Shown here: positions 14,043 through 27,360 of the stretch, piece by piece
Layout: every line of letters starts with the position of its first letter
How positions within the stretch are numbered: position 1 is the stretch's first letter
Assembly: GCF_020382885.2 (NCBI RefSeq)
Contig: NC_058496.1
Coordinates: 16,534,501 to 16,598,500, forward strand
Length of the DNA stretch: 64,000 bases
DNA from: Scatophagus argus
Lineage: Eukaryota > Chordata > Actinopteri > Scatophagidae
Direction of reading: 5' to 3'
Notes under the pieces: model-generated
Database searches by the model: none
What the model was told of the DNA's origin: nothing
What the model saw: only the letters and a program-made list of their open reading frames with translations
Made by a program: the position numbers and the translations under genes

Positions 14043-14048
14043 TTTATT
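14043..14048 (-). promoter_or_regulatory. PRODH: Candidate PRODH poly(A) signal
   Basis: The minus strand reads AATAAA here, about 490 nt past the PRODH stop codon. It is the first canonical hexamer I noticed downstream, so the 3'UTR would be about 0.5 kb. There is no transcript support. Confidence 0.4.
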
Positions 14049-14540
14049 ATTGTTGTCCCTCTCCAAGATAAATATGGTGATAAAAAGAGATGCCCGCTCG
14101 GCGTCTCGTTGACATTTAAGGGAGTCCTTTCAGAGCAGTAAAGATGCCCATTTGATGGATACCACAGCTCAATAGACAACAAGAACACAAAATAAGGGAA
14201 GCTTATGGATGCAGAGGTGGCTAAGGAAAAGAAAAAGAGAGAACATGGGCAGTGAACACTGGAATGGATGAAGAAGATCAGAGAGCAACAGAATGGAGAA
14301 AAACAACAGCTAGGAGACAGAAAAAAGGGAGTGACACACCGAAACAGTCCATCAGCACTGAAACACCAGGACAGGATAGAACTGGAGATGTACATCCAGG
14401 GAGAGCTGTACAGAGGTAGAGATGGAACAGACAGCCACAGCCGCAGCTGTCAACCGGGGAAGATAAAAGAAAAACAAAACAAAAAAAAAAAGAAAACTCG
14501 ACACGTTGACACACTCCTCTTTGTCTCTTCTTCTGTGTTT

Positions 14541-17500
14541 TCAGTACGCAGGTCTGTAGAAAAGCTCCCCAGAGGTAAGTCTGCGTTTCAGCTCCTGCCA
14601 CAGAAGCTCCCTCTCCTTTTGGACTCCTTTCATGAAGCCTCGGTTCTCCTGGGCTCTCCGAGACAGGTAGGGAATCACCTCATTCACCGGCCCATAGGGG
14701 ACGTACTTATAGACTGGGAAGCCTGCCTGGCCTGTGGTTGCAGTGGATGGGATGGGAGAAAACAAAAGAAAAAGGAGCTTTGAAGAATGATATGGATGGA
14801 GATGATAAAGATTAGATTAGATTAGAATATTTCTCTATTTATGTGAAATACCATGAGTGCCTTTTCACGAAGAGATCGTCAAATTGTGATCTTTGATTGG
14901 CTAGTTCCAATTTCAGTTGTTACAGTTTTAACAGGTTATTCTGGACAAATTCTAGCCAGCAAATTACAGCTGGATGTCATCTCGACCACTTTGCCTCACT
15001 GAAAGACTGATGCAGTCCGTCCAATCAGGAAAGTTTCCTGCATTTGCACAGACACCCTCAGTCTGCTGCATTTGAATTAGAAGAGCTGCTGTTGTCTGAC
15101 AGTCAGACTCACATACTGCGACTGTTTTGTCAGATTCAGGCTCTGTTGAAATAAATGTCCTTTTAACTAATCCACAATCACTCATAAAATGTCAAAAAAT
15201 GATGAAATAAAATAAAGACATGAAACATTCTGAGGCAAAGCATATCCAAAAACAATCATAGGAACTGGCTATATGATACCGCCACCAAGAAAACAAAACA
15301 AAACCAAAAAACAAACCAACGGGTGGAGAAATCTTTACTTTATCTCTTTATCTCATAAACCAACTTTTCCATCATTTCAAATGCACAGCACTGACTGCAC
15401 TACACCTCGACAGCAAAGAAACACACGTGTCTGCTTACATCAATGAGGCGGTTTCAACTTAAGCCTCATGTTGATAGGCAACAGTCTGCCGCTGCAGTGT
15501 CTGTCTTTTGCTGACAAACAAAGCGGTAAGAGCCATCAGTGGCGCTTTGTTAAGACAGCTCGTCAATACCGAGCTGTCTCAGTTCATATGTCATGTTACG
15601 TGCTGCATACCGACTTCACCCTGTGCACTTCATGCAGCCCAAGTGGCCTGTATACGTGGAGGTAAAAAGTCCGAAAGACACAGGCAAGAGTTATAGGGGA
15701 GGGCGGCGAAAACCTATCCTGCAGAGGCTGAACTAAGATCGGCCGTTGAGCTAGAAAGTGTTTGTGTGTGCTTTTCTCACCCAATGGGAAGCTGATTTGA
15801 TCACACATTCCCAGTAGCTGACCAAAGTACACCTTGTTGTCTGTGGGTAAGAGGCCCAGCTCATTCATTCTGGTTGAGAGAGAGAGACAGTGAGAAACTT
15901 ACATCATAAATAACCTGGCGTATACAAATTCAGAGCTGTATACAAAAACCAGTTTTTCACAGTGTGTCTGGATGGAACTGAAACCATACCTCCTCAAGGT
16001 GTGTTTCACCGTGTCCTCATTATGGGAAGCGACCATCACATTGGCATTTCTGTTGAGAGCAATCTCGTCCAGCACATAGTCCAAACACCTTTTACAACCA
16101 CACACGAGGAGGACAATATATGTGTTATTGCCTTTGACATAACTGGGAACATTTGTTTGTGAAAAGGGAATTACCAAAATTGTTTTATCCTAAACTATAC
16201 TATAAAATATTAAAATATATAACATGTAGTATACCTTGTGCATATTTGTGGCTTACACTTTCATAATTCATCCAAACAAATTACTCTCATTAGCATGTAA
16301 GATTTATTGTATGGGGCAAGACTATCTTTACTCAACTAAAAAGTACAAATATCCCTAAACACTGAATATATTTACCAGAAATCTAAACTTAGGCAGGAAG
16401 GACTTTGGCCTTCTGCTTTCCATCCAGTGTAGCTGTGTTAATATATATGTACTTTACCCTCATCCATATATTTCTAAATCCCACCTCATGCTGTGCTGTA
16501 GCCCATCAGCCAAACTTTCTGTCTGTCCTGTGTTGATGTTTACCTCAAAATCTAATTGATTGCCTGAGGGTGGCCTTTCCTCTTTTTGTACAAAACATAT
16601 TGATCTCCACAGGGTGATTTCTTTGAGCTTGCCTGGATATGGGAATGTCAGAAAATTGTTACAACACAGCAAGCCTGGAGCTTCAGTAACTTGCACGAGT
16701 CAGCAGGGTGGAAGCTCGCTGACATGAGATGTTGAACCCAGAATCTCCCCGTGCTGGCCCTTGCAGTAGATTTGTGCCTAGTAGATGGCCAGTTTAATTC
16801 AGTTAACCACATGGGAAAATTGGAGTGACACAAGGTAAAAATACTGTTTCCCTGTGATGTCTCTTTGGATGACACTTAACTCTAAATTGTTCGCTATTAG
16901 CAAAATTTTAGAGTAACGGTGGACATCGTCACAAAAAAGCTTGGTTTGGCTAGAAAAGATCAAACTTTGCATAGGCAGAATTGGATACTCTTCAAGTTAA
17001 TAAACAAAGAAAGAAGTCCATTACCTGTGGTACATTCTATTGGTGGACTCATAATCAGGGTTAATAGGGTCTTCATAACCAATCTCTTCGGCCCTCTCTC
17101 GCTCCTGATACATGTAGGCTCCACGCACCAGCTTGGCAGCGAAATGCCAGCCCTCACGTCGAGACAATTCTACGTCCAAAGTTACATTGTCATAGGCCTC
17201 CTGCAGAGCAAAAAAAGAGAGGACGATTCACTCTTTAGCAAAGATTAATGACATTTAGAGAAAAAAAAATCATTGATTATACAGACAAAAGACATGTTAC
17301 AGCACAATATAGTGACATTATACTTACAACCAAAAAAAAAAAAAATTGCCATAATTACTTGCCAGTGAAAATTTGGAAACTATGGGAGACAAGGCAGGTG
17401 GACAGACACTGACACATCTCTATATCACTTCCACAACCAGTAAAAACAGGACATGAGTTTATTTATTTCCATATAAATAACTAAAAAAAGCAACATGCTG

Positions 17501-20500
17501 AGAACTTGCTGAAGAATTCTTTCGGTGTTAACACAGTGATGTATTTTTAGTAGGAATAGTGCCTGCATATTTTGTTTGCATACACATAATTTACACTTTT
17601 TATCTCACATTCCTTTTTGCCAAGTGTGAATTCTGACCTTGAGGTAGCACTGGTAGGTGTTGAAGATGACAGGCTTTTCTCTGTTATAGATCCTCTGCAT
17701 CTCCCGTGTCAGTGTGCTGATAGCTGGCTGGAAGTAGGTTTGCTCTGCATCCACCATCAAACGGACACCATTCTCCATGGCATGCTGTCAAATTAATTTG
17801 GCATCGTATCACTTGAAAGTGTTAAACTGTGCAATAGTTTAATAAAAAAAAAATTAAAAAAGGCTGAATAAAACTTGCTTTATCTGTGACTTTAATATAA
17901 ACCATAGATTCATTATTGTGCTTGGGCTTACAGCGGTTTGCAGCACTGCAATAAAAACAGCACTGTTGTATTATAGTAACACATTAGACACTGACTTGAA
18001 AAAGATCCATTTATATTAGTTAGTGCATGTGTACTGCGTAAGCATAAAACACATAATAGACTGTGAGATGCTGCACAAGAAAATATCACAGTAACCAGGA
18101 AAGCACAGCTTACTATGAATTATCACTACAATGCTGTGACATGTTTAAGCAGTAAATATGCCACAGCAGTGTAGTGACAATCTGCATAATAAACATTAAT
18201 ATGACTAATAAAAATGTCACATTTGGTTAAACTCTAAGTGCTTACTCCTTGCAGGTTAATAACAAATGCAATTTGCTACAAAGTGTGTGTATATTTGTGC
18301 ACAGCGGTAGGTCATTGTAGTTTATGTGTGTTTACCTTGACTAAAACATCCATGCGCTCTAATATCCTCTTCATTTGCTTCTCTTCTTCTATGGCGAAAT
18401 TCTTCAGTAGTGGTTCCAGCTCACCTAACTGGACAAACAACCCAACAGAGCGTGCACCACGAGATGCTAATGACACAAACATCACACAGCAAGACATCTA
18501 TTCTTGCTTCTTATCCACCCTTCAGCTGTCCAAGGTCAACAGATAGTGTCGAGGATACGCTGCCCACACTCTTCACATTATCACAAGGGCTTCCTGACAG
18601 CATCAGTCAGTTAGTAAAATGTTTTAGATTACAGCAGATTTAGTTCAGCTTTTTTTTTTCTTTTAGTTGCCGTCAGATTTTTCTGAGATGAATTTGTCAG
18701 CTTGTTCACATGAGAGGGACATTAACACATTAATAAGGGTACAACACAGACACAGACAACTGTAGTCCATTTAATTGAATTGCTTCCAATTAAACAGCAG
18801 TCCAAATCAGGTACTGCTGAGACTTACAGTCTCCTGCCTGCACTAAACTGTACACACATCAACTCTGGGAAAGCAAACAGCAACTCAGTTATTGTCACCA
18901 ATGAGTTTGGGACTTGAATTTTACTTCTATTTCTATTTCAATTCTTTTAACCGTATTTATTCATTTATTGGAAACATCTCCTTCTTTCAGTATTATAAGC
19001 TACTGACCTCTACATTTGGCACAACCAGCAGGTCCGATATCTTTGTTCTGTCGGCAATTAGGCTGTTCCAGTCGAGCATGTCTATGGTACTGTCAAGGCA
19101 AAGGGTAGAAAGTACAGCACCAAGAGTACAGCACGATAAAATAAAAATAAAATATAACATAAAAAATAAATATACATGTAATAAATATACATAAATAAAA
19201 TATACAGATTTTAGAAAATTATTTTACTCAGTCTGAAACAGATCATGTTCTTAAAAATTAATTCACACATGATGGTGTGACTGAAATACTGTATTTCATC
19301 TTATTCTGCCTGTGAGGTCTTAATATATTATGAGGAAATTTTTTAATTCTGCAACCAATTTTCAGTAACAGATGTTTGAAAATCAGATTACTTATTGTTT
19401 TAAACAAATAATTTGCAAACTGCAATCCATTTGTCTTCCTGCTTACCCTGAAGATTCTTCTTTACTAAACCAGCCAAAGAAGTCACCTTTTGCACCCAGT
19501 TTTGTCAGGAATTCCTAAACAAAAACATACACAACAATCTAAAATAAGACAAGACAAGACAACTTGTTTTGTTTGTCTCAAAGGGCATTGCATAACATCA
19601 TAGCAACATCCTCTGCCCTTAGACCCTCACACACACAGACGTGCAATGGATGTTGTACAGGCAGGACAGCAGTTAACAATCACAAATAAAAAGAAAATAA
19701 GGCACTTGGAGCAATAATATCCCCATACTCTACATGAAATACGAGCGCAAAGATGATCTGTATCATTGAATGTGACATTATACCACATGTACCACTAAAA
19801 TTTAAGTTGAGAGTGGAGCAGAAGAGGAAAAACTCCACCTGCAGTTGTTTCAGCTCCAGCCTCTGCTCTAAGGCCTCCATGCCATCTTTCCCCTGCTGAG
19901 AGGCCAGGAAGGTGAAAAATCGCTGCCATTTCACCAGGACCTCTGAGAACAGGAGCTTTAAAACAAAAGCATGACGTGAGTCCCCCACACCCCTTCAGCA
20001 AAGGTATCAGTGAAACTGGTGCACTGACATTTTAATCACAACTGTAGTGCCTACCAGAAACTGAGGTCTTCCAAGAGCAGTCATTTTGATGGCAGAAAAA
20101 CCATCCATTGAACTCCCACCTAGAGGTGGAACGGAGTTATTTTTAAAATGATGTAAAGACCAAAACATTAACAGGGTGGTAAATCCACACTTCGAGACAG
20201 TGCTGCATGTAATAAATTGCAATATATGCATTGTTTGGTAGAAAACATCAAAGCATTAGAGCCAGCATGGAGTTAAAACTTTGACACAACATGCAAAACA
20301 GCCACACTGTAAAGCTGCATCATAGATGGAGTTTAATTTCAGGTTACTTACTAGATGCTTTGATGCATTTGATGAAGGTCTCCATATGCTGGTCACATTT
20401 GGCCTCATCAGCATAGAAATAAGTCACTCCCCTATGAGGGTCCCTTAACTGTTTGTGCGCTTCATATTTTTTCCCTCTGTGGTCCTCGCCTTGGGATGAA

Positions 20501-23500
20501 AACAAATTTGCATGCCTATTACTTCTAATTACATCATAAATTGTGTCCACAAATGAGAACACAAGGAGGCAGCTTACCTATGCTTTCTTTCTCTGCAGCG
20601 GATACACATGAGCTAAATGAGAAGAAATATAAATGGATAAATTTCTCTGTGTTTAGGCAACATTAAAACGTAAGTTTCATCAGAATCACAGGCATTTTAA
20701 GTTACTGCACTCTTTCTGCGAACGTTTTGTCCTCGTGGCATTGAAATGCCACGGGCTGATATTGTCTCTAGTGTCTGATCTGCCAGCCTGCTGACCATAC
20801 AGAGAGGTCGGCTGTAGCATCACATCACACTTGACCTACTCTCGCCTCAACTGGGGAGCTCATGTAACCAAACAGAGGACGAAACACGAAGAACGCTGAC
20901 ATCAGGGACAGGGGAATGCAAAGCCACAAAGCTAAACAGTGTTCAAACAGTGTTCTAACAGTAATAATGCATTACTTTATGCATTACTTTATCTGGATTT
21001 AGCTGAAATGGAATCCATTTGATACTAACTGAAACTGTATTGTATATCTAAAAATACTAGGGTGGAAACAATTAGTCATTTAACTGATCTGTCAGTCAAC
21101 AGTAAACTGTAAACCTGTCAGCTGTCAACTGCCATCGTGCAAAGGACAAATGGTGATAGATAGTTGATGGATGGAAGATGCCAACTTCAGGAACTCCGCT
21201 GAAATATTTTAAGTCACAGTCATAAACTGATCTCATCTTATGCATCCAGTTTTAACAGCAGCATTATTTACATTCTGTTTTGAATGCTTTCTGTGTTTCG
21301 CTGCCGAAAATTCAAATTTTTGGTAATTTGGTAAAATTATTGGTAATCTTCTGGCACGAAAAAAAAACATTTTAAGAGAATTTCTATAATTACTGGCACC
21401 ATTAATTAGCTACTGGTAGCTTTTGTTACAAAAATGTCAGTATTATGTGAAATCAGGCATATATAATTTTAAGTTTAAAAGGCCTACACAACTGAAGCTT
21501 TACACTATATCAAGTACAATGCTCTCAACATCAACCCAGGACTCTGTTCCTTATATCTTCCTTCCGTTGCAAGAAACTGACTAATGTTGTTGTTGCTATC
21601 TTGACAGATCACCAGAGTGCCTGTCAAAGCCTGCTGTCTGAGATCAAGCTGGCTTAATGTGCCTTGTGCTCCTGCTTTATGGTTTGCAGGTGTATGTTCA
21701 CCAAACAAAAGCTTTCTAGGCTAAGGTTTGATACTTCTTTTGATGTTTCCAAGCTGGCATCCCCAAGACAAAGTATATCAAAGCTGTGCAGAGATATCTT
21801 GTTACTAGTGATAAGGTATAAAAAAAAAACACTGAGTATGTACACAAAGGGTCGAAAAAGTCACAGCAAAGCACTTGAGTGGGAGCTTTATCAGCCTACA
21901 GAATGTGATAACATAATATAACAATAACAGAGGACATTCTGTCTGGCACTGGTATTGCAGCAAGCTGCCATTTTCCATCAACAGACTTAAATGCTGAATA
22001 CTTAAATATATTGCCTAATAGCCTTGTTTATTCACTACATCTGACCTTTACAAACCTAGCAATGTTGTGTGCGAGAAAAAAAGGTCAGTCTTTTTGGGCT
22101 GAGTATCACACCTTAGCTAAGTAAATCTGGCAAGTGCATTTGTCTTTTTCACTTATGTATACACTACACACACACACACACACACAAATATTGTGATTTT
22201 GTTCACTGATTTGACTGGCAATTCAATTTCAATGAATGTACAGATCTACAACTTAAGTAACATAGCTAACTTCTGCATGAGGTTTGTACTGTCATCCAGT
22301 TTCAATCAGCTGACAGCTCAGATAGCCTCTGCCTTGTGCCACTCATGTGACAGGATTCCTAACGAGAGAGAAATTCTGGCCAGCCAGCCAATCCACAAGA
22401 AGGGGCCATGACTGAGCCAACAAATCATGTTGTAAAGAGTAATTACTTGCTGGCTATGAGGCTCCCTAAAATAAACCCATTGCTGGACATCAAACAAGGG
22501 GAAAATACTCTGCAAGGAAATAAGAAATATAAACTCTGGTAAAAACTCTGTCTTGAGGTCTTTTTACATTAGATAATTAAAACAGATTTGATACAAATTC
22601 TACTAAATATATCTGAACTTATTTTATATTTGTGCACCGACGATTTCTACTAATTTTTTGTATGTAATATCTTCTGAAATGTATAGCAACAACTTTCATA
22701 CTTGATCTCTTTCTGCTCGATCTCCTCCTGGCTGATGTCTTCCTCCACACTGTAGTCTAGGACAGAGCCGACACCGAAAGCCTGATTCTTCTGGATAAGC
22801 GGTCTGATGGTTACATGGTCCTCACCAGCTACAAACTGGCCATAAAATGTCATCTTCATGAACTGGTCAAAGGCTTTCTGTCCCAGGATCTTCTTACCTA
22901 GATCCATTATCTGAGCAGAAAGGGATAGTAGAGTATAAACACTTTTTGATTTTTTTATGGTGTATTATGTACCTTTCTTTATGATGATGTTTACTAAGTG
23001 TAATGTTCCAGTCCAAGCAGGTTTACAAAAAGTCACACGATGATCTTGCATAAGCAAAGGAATTCAAATCATGTGCATACCCCTGAGCTAAAAACCATAA
23101 ATGACATCTAAGACTAAAACACGAAACAAAGGATTTAACGTTGCAGATACGCTGAAGATCCGAGCCATACCAGAAGAAAAGCTTCACTGAGTTCCAGTAA
23201 TTAAATGAAGATGGGATAAGTGTGGAAGGAATAATCTATTAAAGCACTGTAATACTGCACATAATGACATGGGCTGGAAGAAATTTTATGAATGGAAAAT
23301 ATCTTGTGGTCGGTCCATTTATAATCTGTGTATTAACGTTACCAGATGAACATTAACACCTTAGTGATCTGACACGATCATCTCTGGCATGTGTTATGTA
23401 ACATGATTTCCAAGAGGTTCACTTGGAAAAACAAGTTGTAATTTGAGTGGTGGGTGTTTCACATGAGCCTAAGGCGCAGACAGTTAGGCCTGGCTTTAGT

Positions 23501-24278
23501 TTTGACATGAAGCTGACTTGAGGTTTTCTTTAACTGGAATGCAAATTAAGGCCTTTCAAGTTACAGCATGTCCACCAGTTATTATCAGTATATAGATAAA
23601 CAAATAGAGTTAGCTGTATCTTTGAAGAGAGGGTTAACGCTGCATTACTCTGTAATGACAACTGAAGTTTGGACATGTGTTTTGACGTATCTTGCTTTCT
23701 GTGCTCCCATATAAGCTATCCTGTCAAATAAGAGTCAACAGTAAGGCTAATCTTTAACATGCTGCCACCATTCAGTCAACTGAACTAAAATCCCATTAAC
23801 AAACAAAGGTTAGATGTTAATGACGGGCCGGACGGCAGGTTGGCAACATTACCTCTTTATTCTTATCAACCAGGAAGTCATAGGAGCAGAGCTTAAAAAC
23901 CACCAAACTTCTGAGCAGCTCTAATGAGTCTTTGCTCTTATAAGCCTCCCGTGTATGGTCGAAGTCCACGGAGATCTCATTAGTTGCAGCGGTGGTGATG
24001 CCGTCTCCCCCTCGTCTCCTCGGCTGTCCGGCACACTCAGACCGTGCCGTGTCATGTTGAGCGCGGCCGCGGCTGCTAACCTCTTTCTGCGGCTCTGTCT
24101 GGGTCGCCGAGGAGGAGGAAACGGTCGATTGTAAACATTTGAAGAGAATGTTCGTCCCTCCTCGTGTCAGGGCTGGCACGGGTTTGATATAAAACATCAG
24201 CCTGGAGGAAGTTAATGTCTGCTTAGCGGTGAAATCAAATAGACCGCAAGCCTTACAGATACTAACTGCCAGCGCCAC
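14541..24278 (-). CDS. PRODH: Proline dehydrogenase 1, mitochondrial (14 exons, 644 aa)
   Basis: Proline dehydrogenase is an FAD enzyme of the mitochondrial inner membrane that oxidises proline to pyrroline-5-carboxylate. Minus-strand exons in transcript order: 24278-23853, 22910-22702, 20612-20578, 20489-20352, 20119-20055, 19955-19839, 19514-19447, 19089-19008, 18428-18336, 17784-17638, 17200-17025, 16088-15990, 15869-15781, 14731-14541. All junctions are AG/GT and the phases join into one open frame of 1935 nt. Family landmarks seen: [14 protein letters not shown] in exon 2; [17 protein letters not shown] in exon 4; [14 protein letters not shown] in exon 10 (D423 matches the PutA active-site Asp); LVRGAY and [11 protein letters not shown] in exon 11; [11 protein letters not shown] in exon 12; [17 protein letters not shown] in exon 13; [10 protein letters not shown] and YLSRRA (substrate-binding Arg pair R606/R607) in exon 14. 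The acidic insert fits PRODH rather than hydroxyproline dehydrogenase PRODH2. Exon 1 encodes 142 residues, a variable mitochondrial leader followed by conserved [17 protein letters not shown]. The exact start Met is the least certain part. Confidence 0.95.
22166..22186. repeat. (CA)n microsatellite in PRODH intron 2
   Basis: About ten CA units. Confidence 0.85.
23990..24130. promoter_or_regulatory. CpG-dense segment in PRODH exon 1
   Basis: This roughly 140-bp stretch holds about fifteen CpG dinucleotides, including GCGCGGCCGCGG near 24060, in an otherwise CpG-poor AT-rich window. It lies inside the first PRODH coding exon, in the variable leader. By inference it is part of a small unmethylated promoter-proximal island; the coding GC content could also explain it. 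Confidence 0.4.
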
Positions 24279-24554
24279 AGAGGGAACAGATAGGAAGCCA
24301 AACAGTCATTTTAGCATCACCTGGTTGGTGGATAAACCTGTGACGCAGCAGTTTTGTTTATCACTCCCAAACTTGTTCCACAGGTGCACACCCTCTTCCA
24401 CTATTCGTTGTATGCATGCATTTTCCTCGGGATACAATACTTTTTTGGCGTGGCCGATTTTTTTCTTTCTTTCTTTCTTTTTTTTTAAAAAAATAGGCCT
24501 TTTTTACCATAATGGCTAAAGGGTAAAATTCATGCTAACATGTTATGGAAGGAC

Positions 24555-24895
24555 AAAAGTAGGCAATACGTACTCAAGTAGCATGAGCCTAAGAACAAAT
24601 TTGTGGTACTTTTACTCTATTCAGTTAAGTTAAAGTAAAAGTAGGGTATTTGTAGCTATTAAACAGTTGTAGTTGCCAGTTATTTTGAATCAGATAACCA
24701 CTGTTGTGAGATGAATTTACTCACTAAATTCACTCAGCAGCCACTATGTATGTTTATGTGTTTATCATAAACATATATATGTATGTATACATGTGGCAGT
24801 GCATACATTAATTTGCAACCTTAGTATTTTTACAGCGTAGTTTTACTTTTACTCAGTGAAAGTATGAATATATCAGAGTACTTCACCTTCACCAC
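24555..24895. repeat. Remnant teleost interspersed repeat with inverted ends
   Basis: TACTCAAGTAGCAT near 24570 and TTTTACTTTTACTCAGTGAAAGTATGAATATATCAGAGTACTTC-type sequence near 24840-24886 (quoted in short form here) are the two ends of a family common in percomorphs. It is the same family as 9588-9737, and the interior is eroded. Confidence 0.5.
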
Positions 24896-25003
24896 AAGAA
24901 AAAAAAATATGTTGCATTGCTGTTGATTTAATGACACAACAGTATTTTAACTAGGCATTGTGAAGATAGGTCTTGCTAGCAAAACTACGTATACCTCAGC
25001 AAG

Positions 25004-25035
25004 ACAGACAGATAGATAAATAGATAGATAGATAG
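25004..25035. repeat. (GATA)n microsatellite
   Basis: GACA then GATA tetranucleotide units, slightly interrupted. Confidence 0.85.
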
Positions 25036-26103
25036 ATTAACTAGAATATATGAGACTGAAGTGAACATAGACTGTAAAATGTGCCACACTCTGAAAGGGT
25101 GCATTTTGTGTGAGTGAAGTAAAGATAAAAATATGTATGACCTTTAACTAAGAAGTCACAATAAGATTAGAAGCTGTTTAACAAGTAAGACTTAGCCAAG
25201 ACAGCACTGAGCTAATTACATGACAACAACAGCAGAGCATGATTTTATTCATTTATTTATTATCTTTTTGTTAGGTATGTGTTAATTGAAGAACCTGCAG
25301 CCAGCAGTGACTACTGCATTATTCTGAGTTTAAAACCATTTAAAGAAACAGGAGTCAGGAGTCTGGAGTCTCTAGTTGAACATGCAGATCATTCCCGTAC
25401 CAGTTATCGCAGTAAAACTGGCTTGTTTTGCCACCCTCTGATCTTAAACTGAAGCCATTTGTGGGATTTGAGATTATGACTGCTTTACAAAGATAAAAAC
25501 TTCTGTCTTATAAGTAGCAAATTTTCTTGAGATAATCTCATAGATTAAGCTGATAAAACAAACTGGTTTGTTCATTTATTTGTAATTAAGTCAAATGTAG
25601 CATGGCTGCTTTTACTTAAAGCAAATGCCACTTTTGGGCTAGTTTACCATATCCACACAAATCAGCCACATAGCTTGCCTTCAGATGGTGGCCATGTAAG
25701 CAACAAGTAACTGAGTATTTATATATAGTAAATATACTTTTCAGCACAATTTTCACAACAAATTATTTTATGCATGCACAGTGTATAGTAATTGCAGGAC
25801 ACACAATTCACCCATGGAATATTTTCATGGATAACAGTGCCCATTAGTTGTGCAACTTAAAGAACTCATCTATATTTTTAGAAAAGTCCCAACACTAGAA
25901 CGCAATATTTATCACAAATTACTGTTGTCTGATGTTAATCAAAAAAAGTCAGTCAAACGAATTGGGGTCAAAGCAGTTTTATGTTTAGAACTTTGGCTGT
26001 GGTGCCCTGTGGATCACAAACTGTGCCAGCAGAATCATAACATTTTGTAAAAGAATTATGAATGACTTGATTTCAGACAGGAACCCCTCTCAAACCCACA
26101 GCT

Positions 26104-26170
26104 GGTATGAAATCAGAATCAGAATTGTCTTTATTGCCATGTAAGTGAAGAGGTTTCACATTTGTCTTAG
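26104..26170. repeat. Probable LINE 3'-tail fragment
   Basis: ATCAGAATCAGAATTGTCTT followed by TATTGCCATGTAAGTGAA resembles the AATCAGAATC tail I know from teleost CR1/Rex1-like retroposons. Only about 65 bp remain. Confidence 0.4.
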
Positions 26171-27360
26171 TGATTGATAAAACATTTTCGAAATGTGCTC
26201 ATGTGAGACCCCAGACATATCATCACAAAAAATAAGATGTTTCTCTATATTCCTTCAGCTTTTGGGGGTTGGAGAGTTTTACACTTGAATTTGTGTAGTG
26301 CAAGAGGTGCCCTGCCAAAATTACTAAGAGTTAACAGATGGGGGAGCCATTGTCTAACATGTAGTTATTACATTGCTGCCCCCCTCACCCCCCACACACA
26401 AAGACACACACTTTGCCCATTAAAAACTACCTGTGCTCAGTATTCAGTATATATCAGAAAGGGTGTTACATTTTTTAAATGGTATCCATCATCTGGACAA
26501 ATCATTAATCTGTAGGCCTAAGTTTTGTATTTTGAATGTCCATAGCATGGTAGGTGCTTATGCAACTATTAATGATAATAATAATAATTGGTTCGCGGCT
26601 ACAAATATCGGTGCTTTTTCGTCCTAATCGGTCAGATTAACTTTTAAGGTCAAGGTCTGTTTTCAGAAATTAGCCCACAATACATTTGTCTAAGCAAGGC
26701 CATTAAAGCAGACCTTGTTGCACACAGGCCTAGTCTATGTAAATTTGGTGGCGCACGCATGGCGCACAAAGCCAAAGATAGAGTAACAAATCAGGAATTT
26801 CCCTCCTGCCACTCCTGAGAGCGCAGGAGAAGAAAAAAGTTACGGGTTAAGCGCTTCTCCTCTGAGAGCAAAAAGCGACAGGCAGTCAATTTGCCATAAT
26901 CTTTTGTCAAGATTATCAGTTTACACGTCTGCAGATGCTTTGAGGACATTATTTTGGGAAAAAAAAAGTTTTTATTTTCATTATGTGTCTGGACCCATCA
27001 GGTTTTAATGATGGCCTCTTTTAGAGACGTTAACGGGATAAACGGTGCACTGCAGGAGTACCAAGAATACTTGATTTGCAAGTTTTGGTTTTATGACTTT
27101 TTTTTCAGCGGCTCGGTTGGGATTTCTGTCGCTGGTCACTTTTTCTCTGCGTAGAGATTCTGGATGGCGTAGGTGGTGGCAAGGGCTGTTAAATCACCTT
27201 TGTGGACAAGGATATGATATTTATAATGTAGATAAATCTGCAGTACGTGCGTAAAGCAAACCGGAGTTTTTAATATCCAGTGAAAACCCATCATAACCAC
27301 TTTTGGAGAAGGGAAATGCGGAGTAAAATCGGCGTCTAGAAGGATGCTGCTGCTTGTACA

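Larger units (their letters stand above)
24279..27360. promoter_or_regulatory. Divergent upstream region shared by PRODH and SCARF2
   Basis: The two start codons face away from each other across 3.08 kb. The PRODH side is CpG-rich. A TTTC tract (24464-24486), a teleost repeat remnant (24555-24895), a GATA tract (25004-25035) and a repeat tail (26104-26170) occupy the middle. No exon is evident. Exact promoters cannot be placed from sequence alone; the last 250 bp before 27361 are probably SCARF2 5'UTR. Confidence 0.5.

Noticed and set aside
20734-20753. 9-bp inverted repeat CGTGGCATT/AATGCCACG in PRODH intron 3 side sequence
   Set aside because: Short palindromes of this size are expected by chance in 64 kb.
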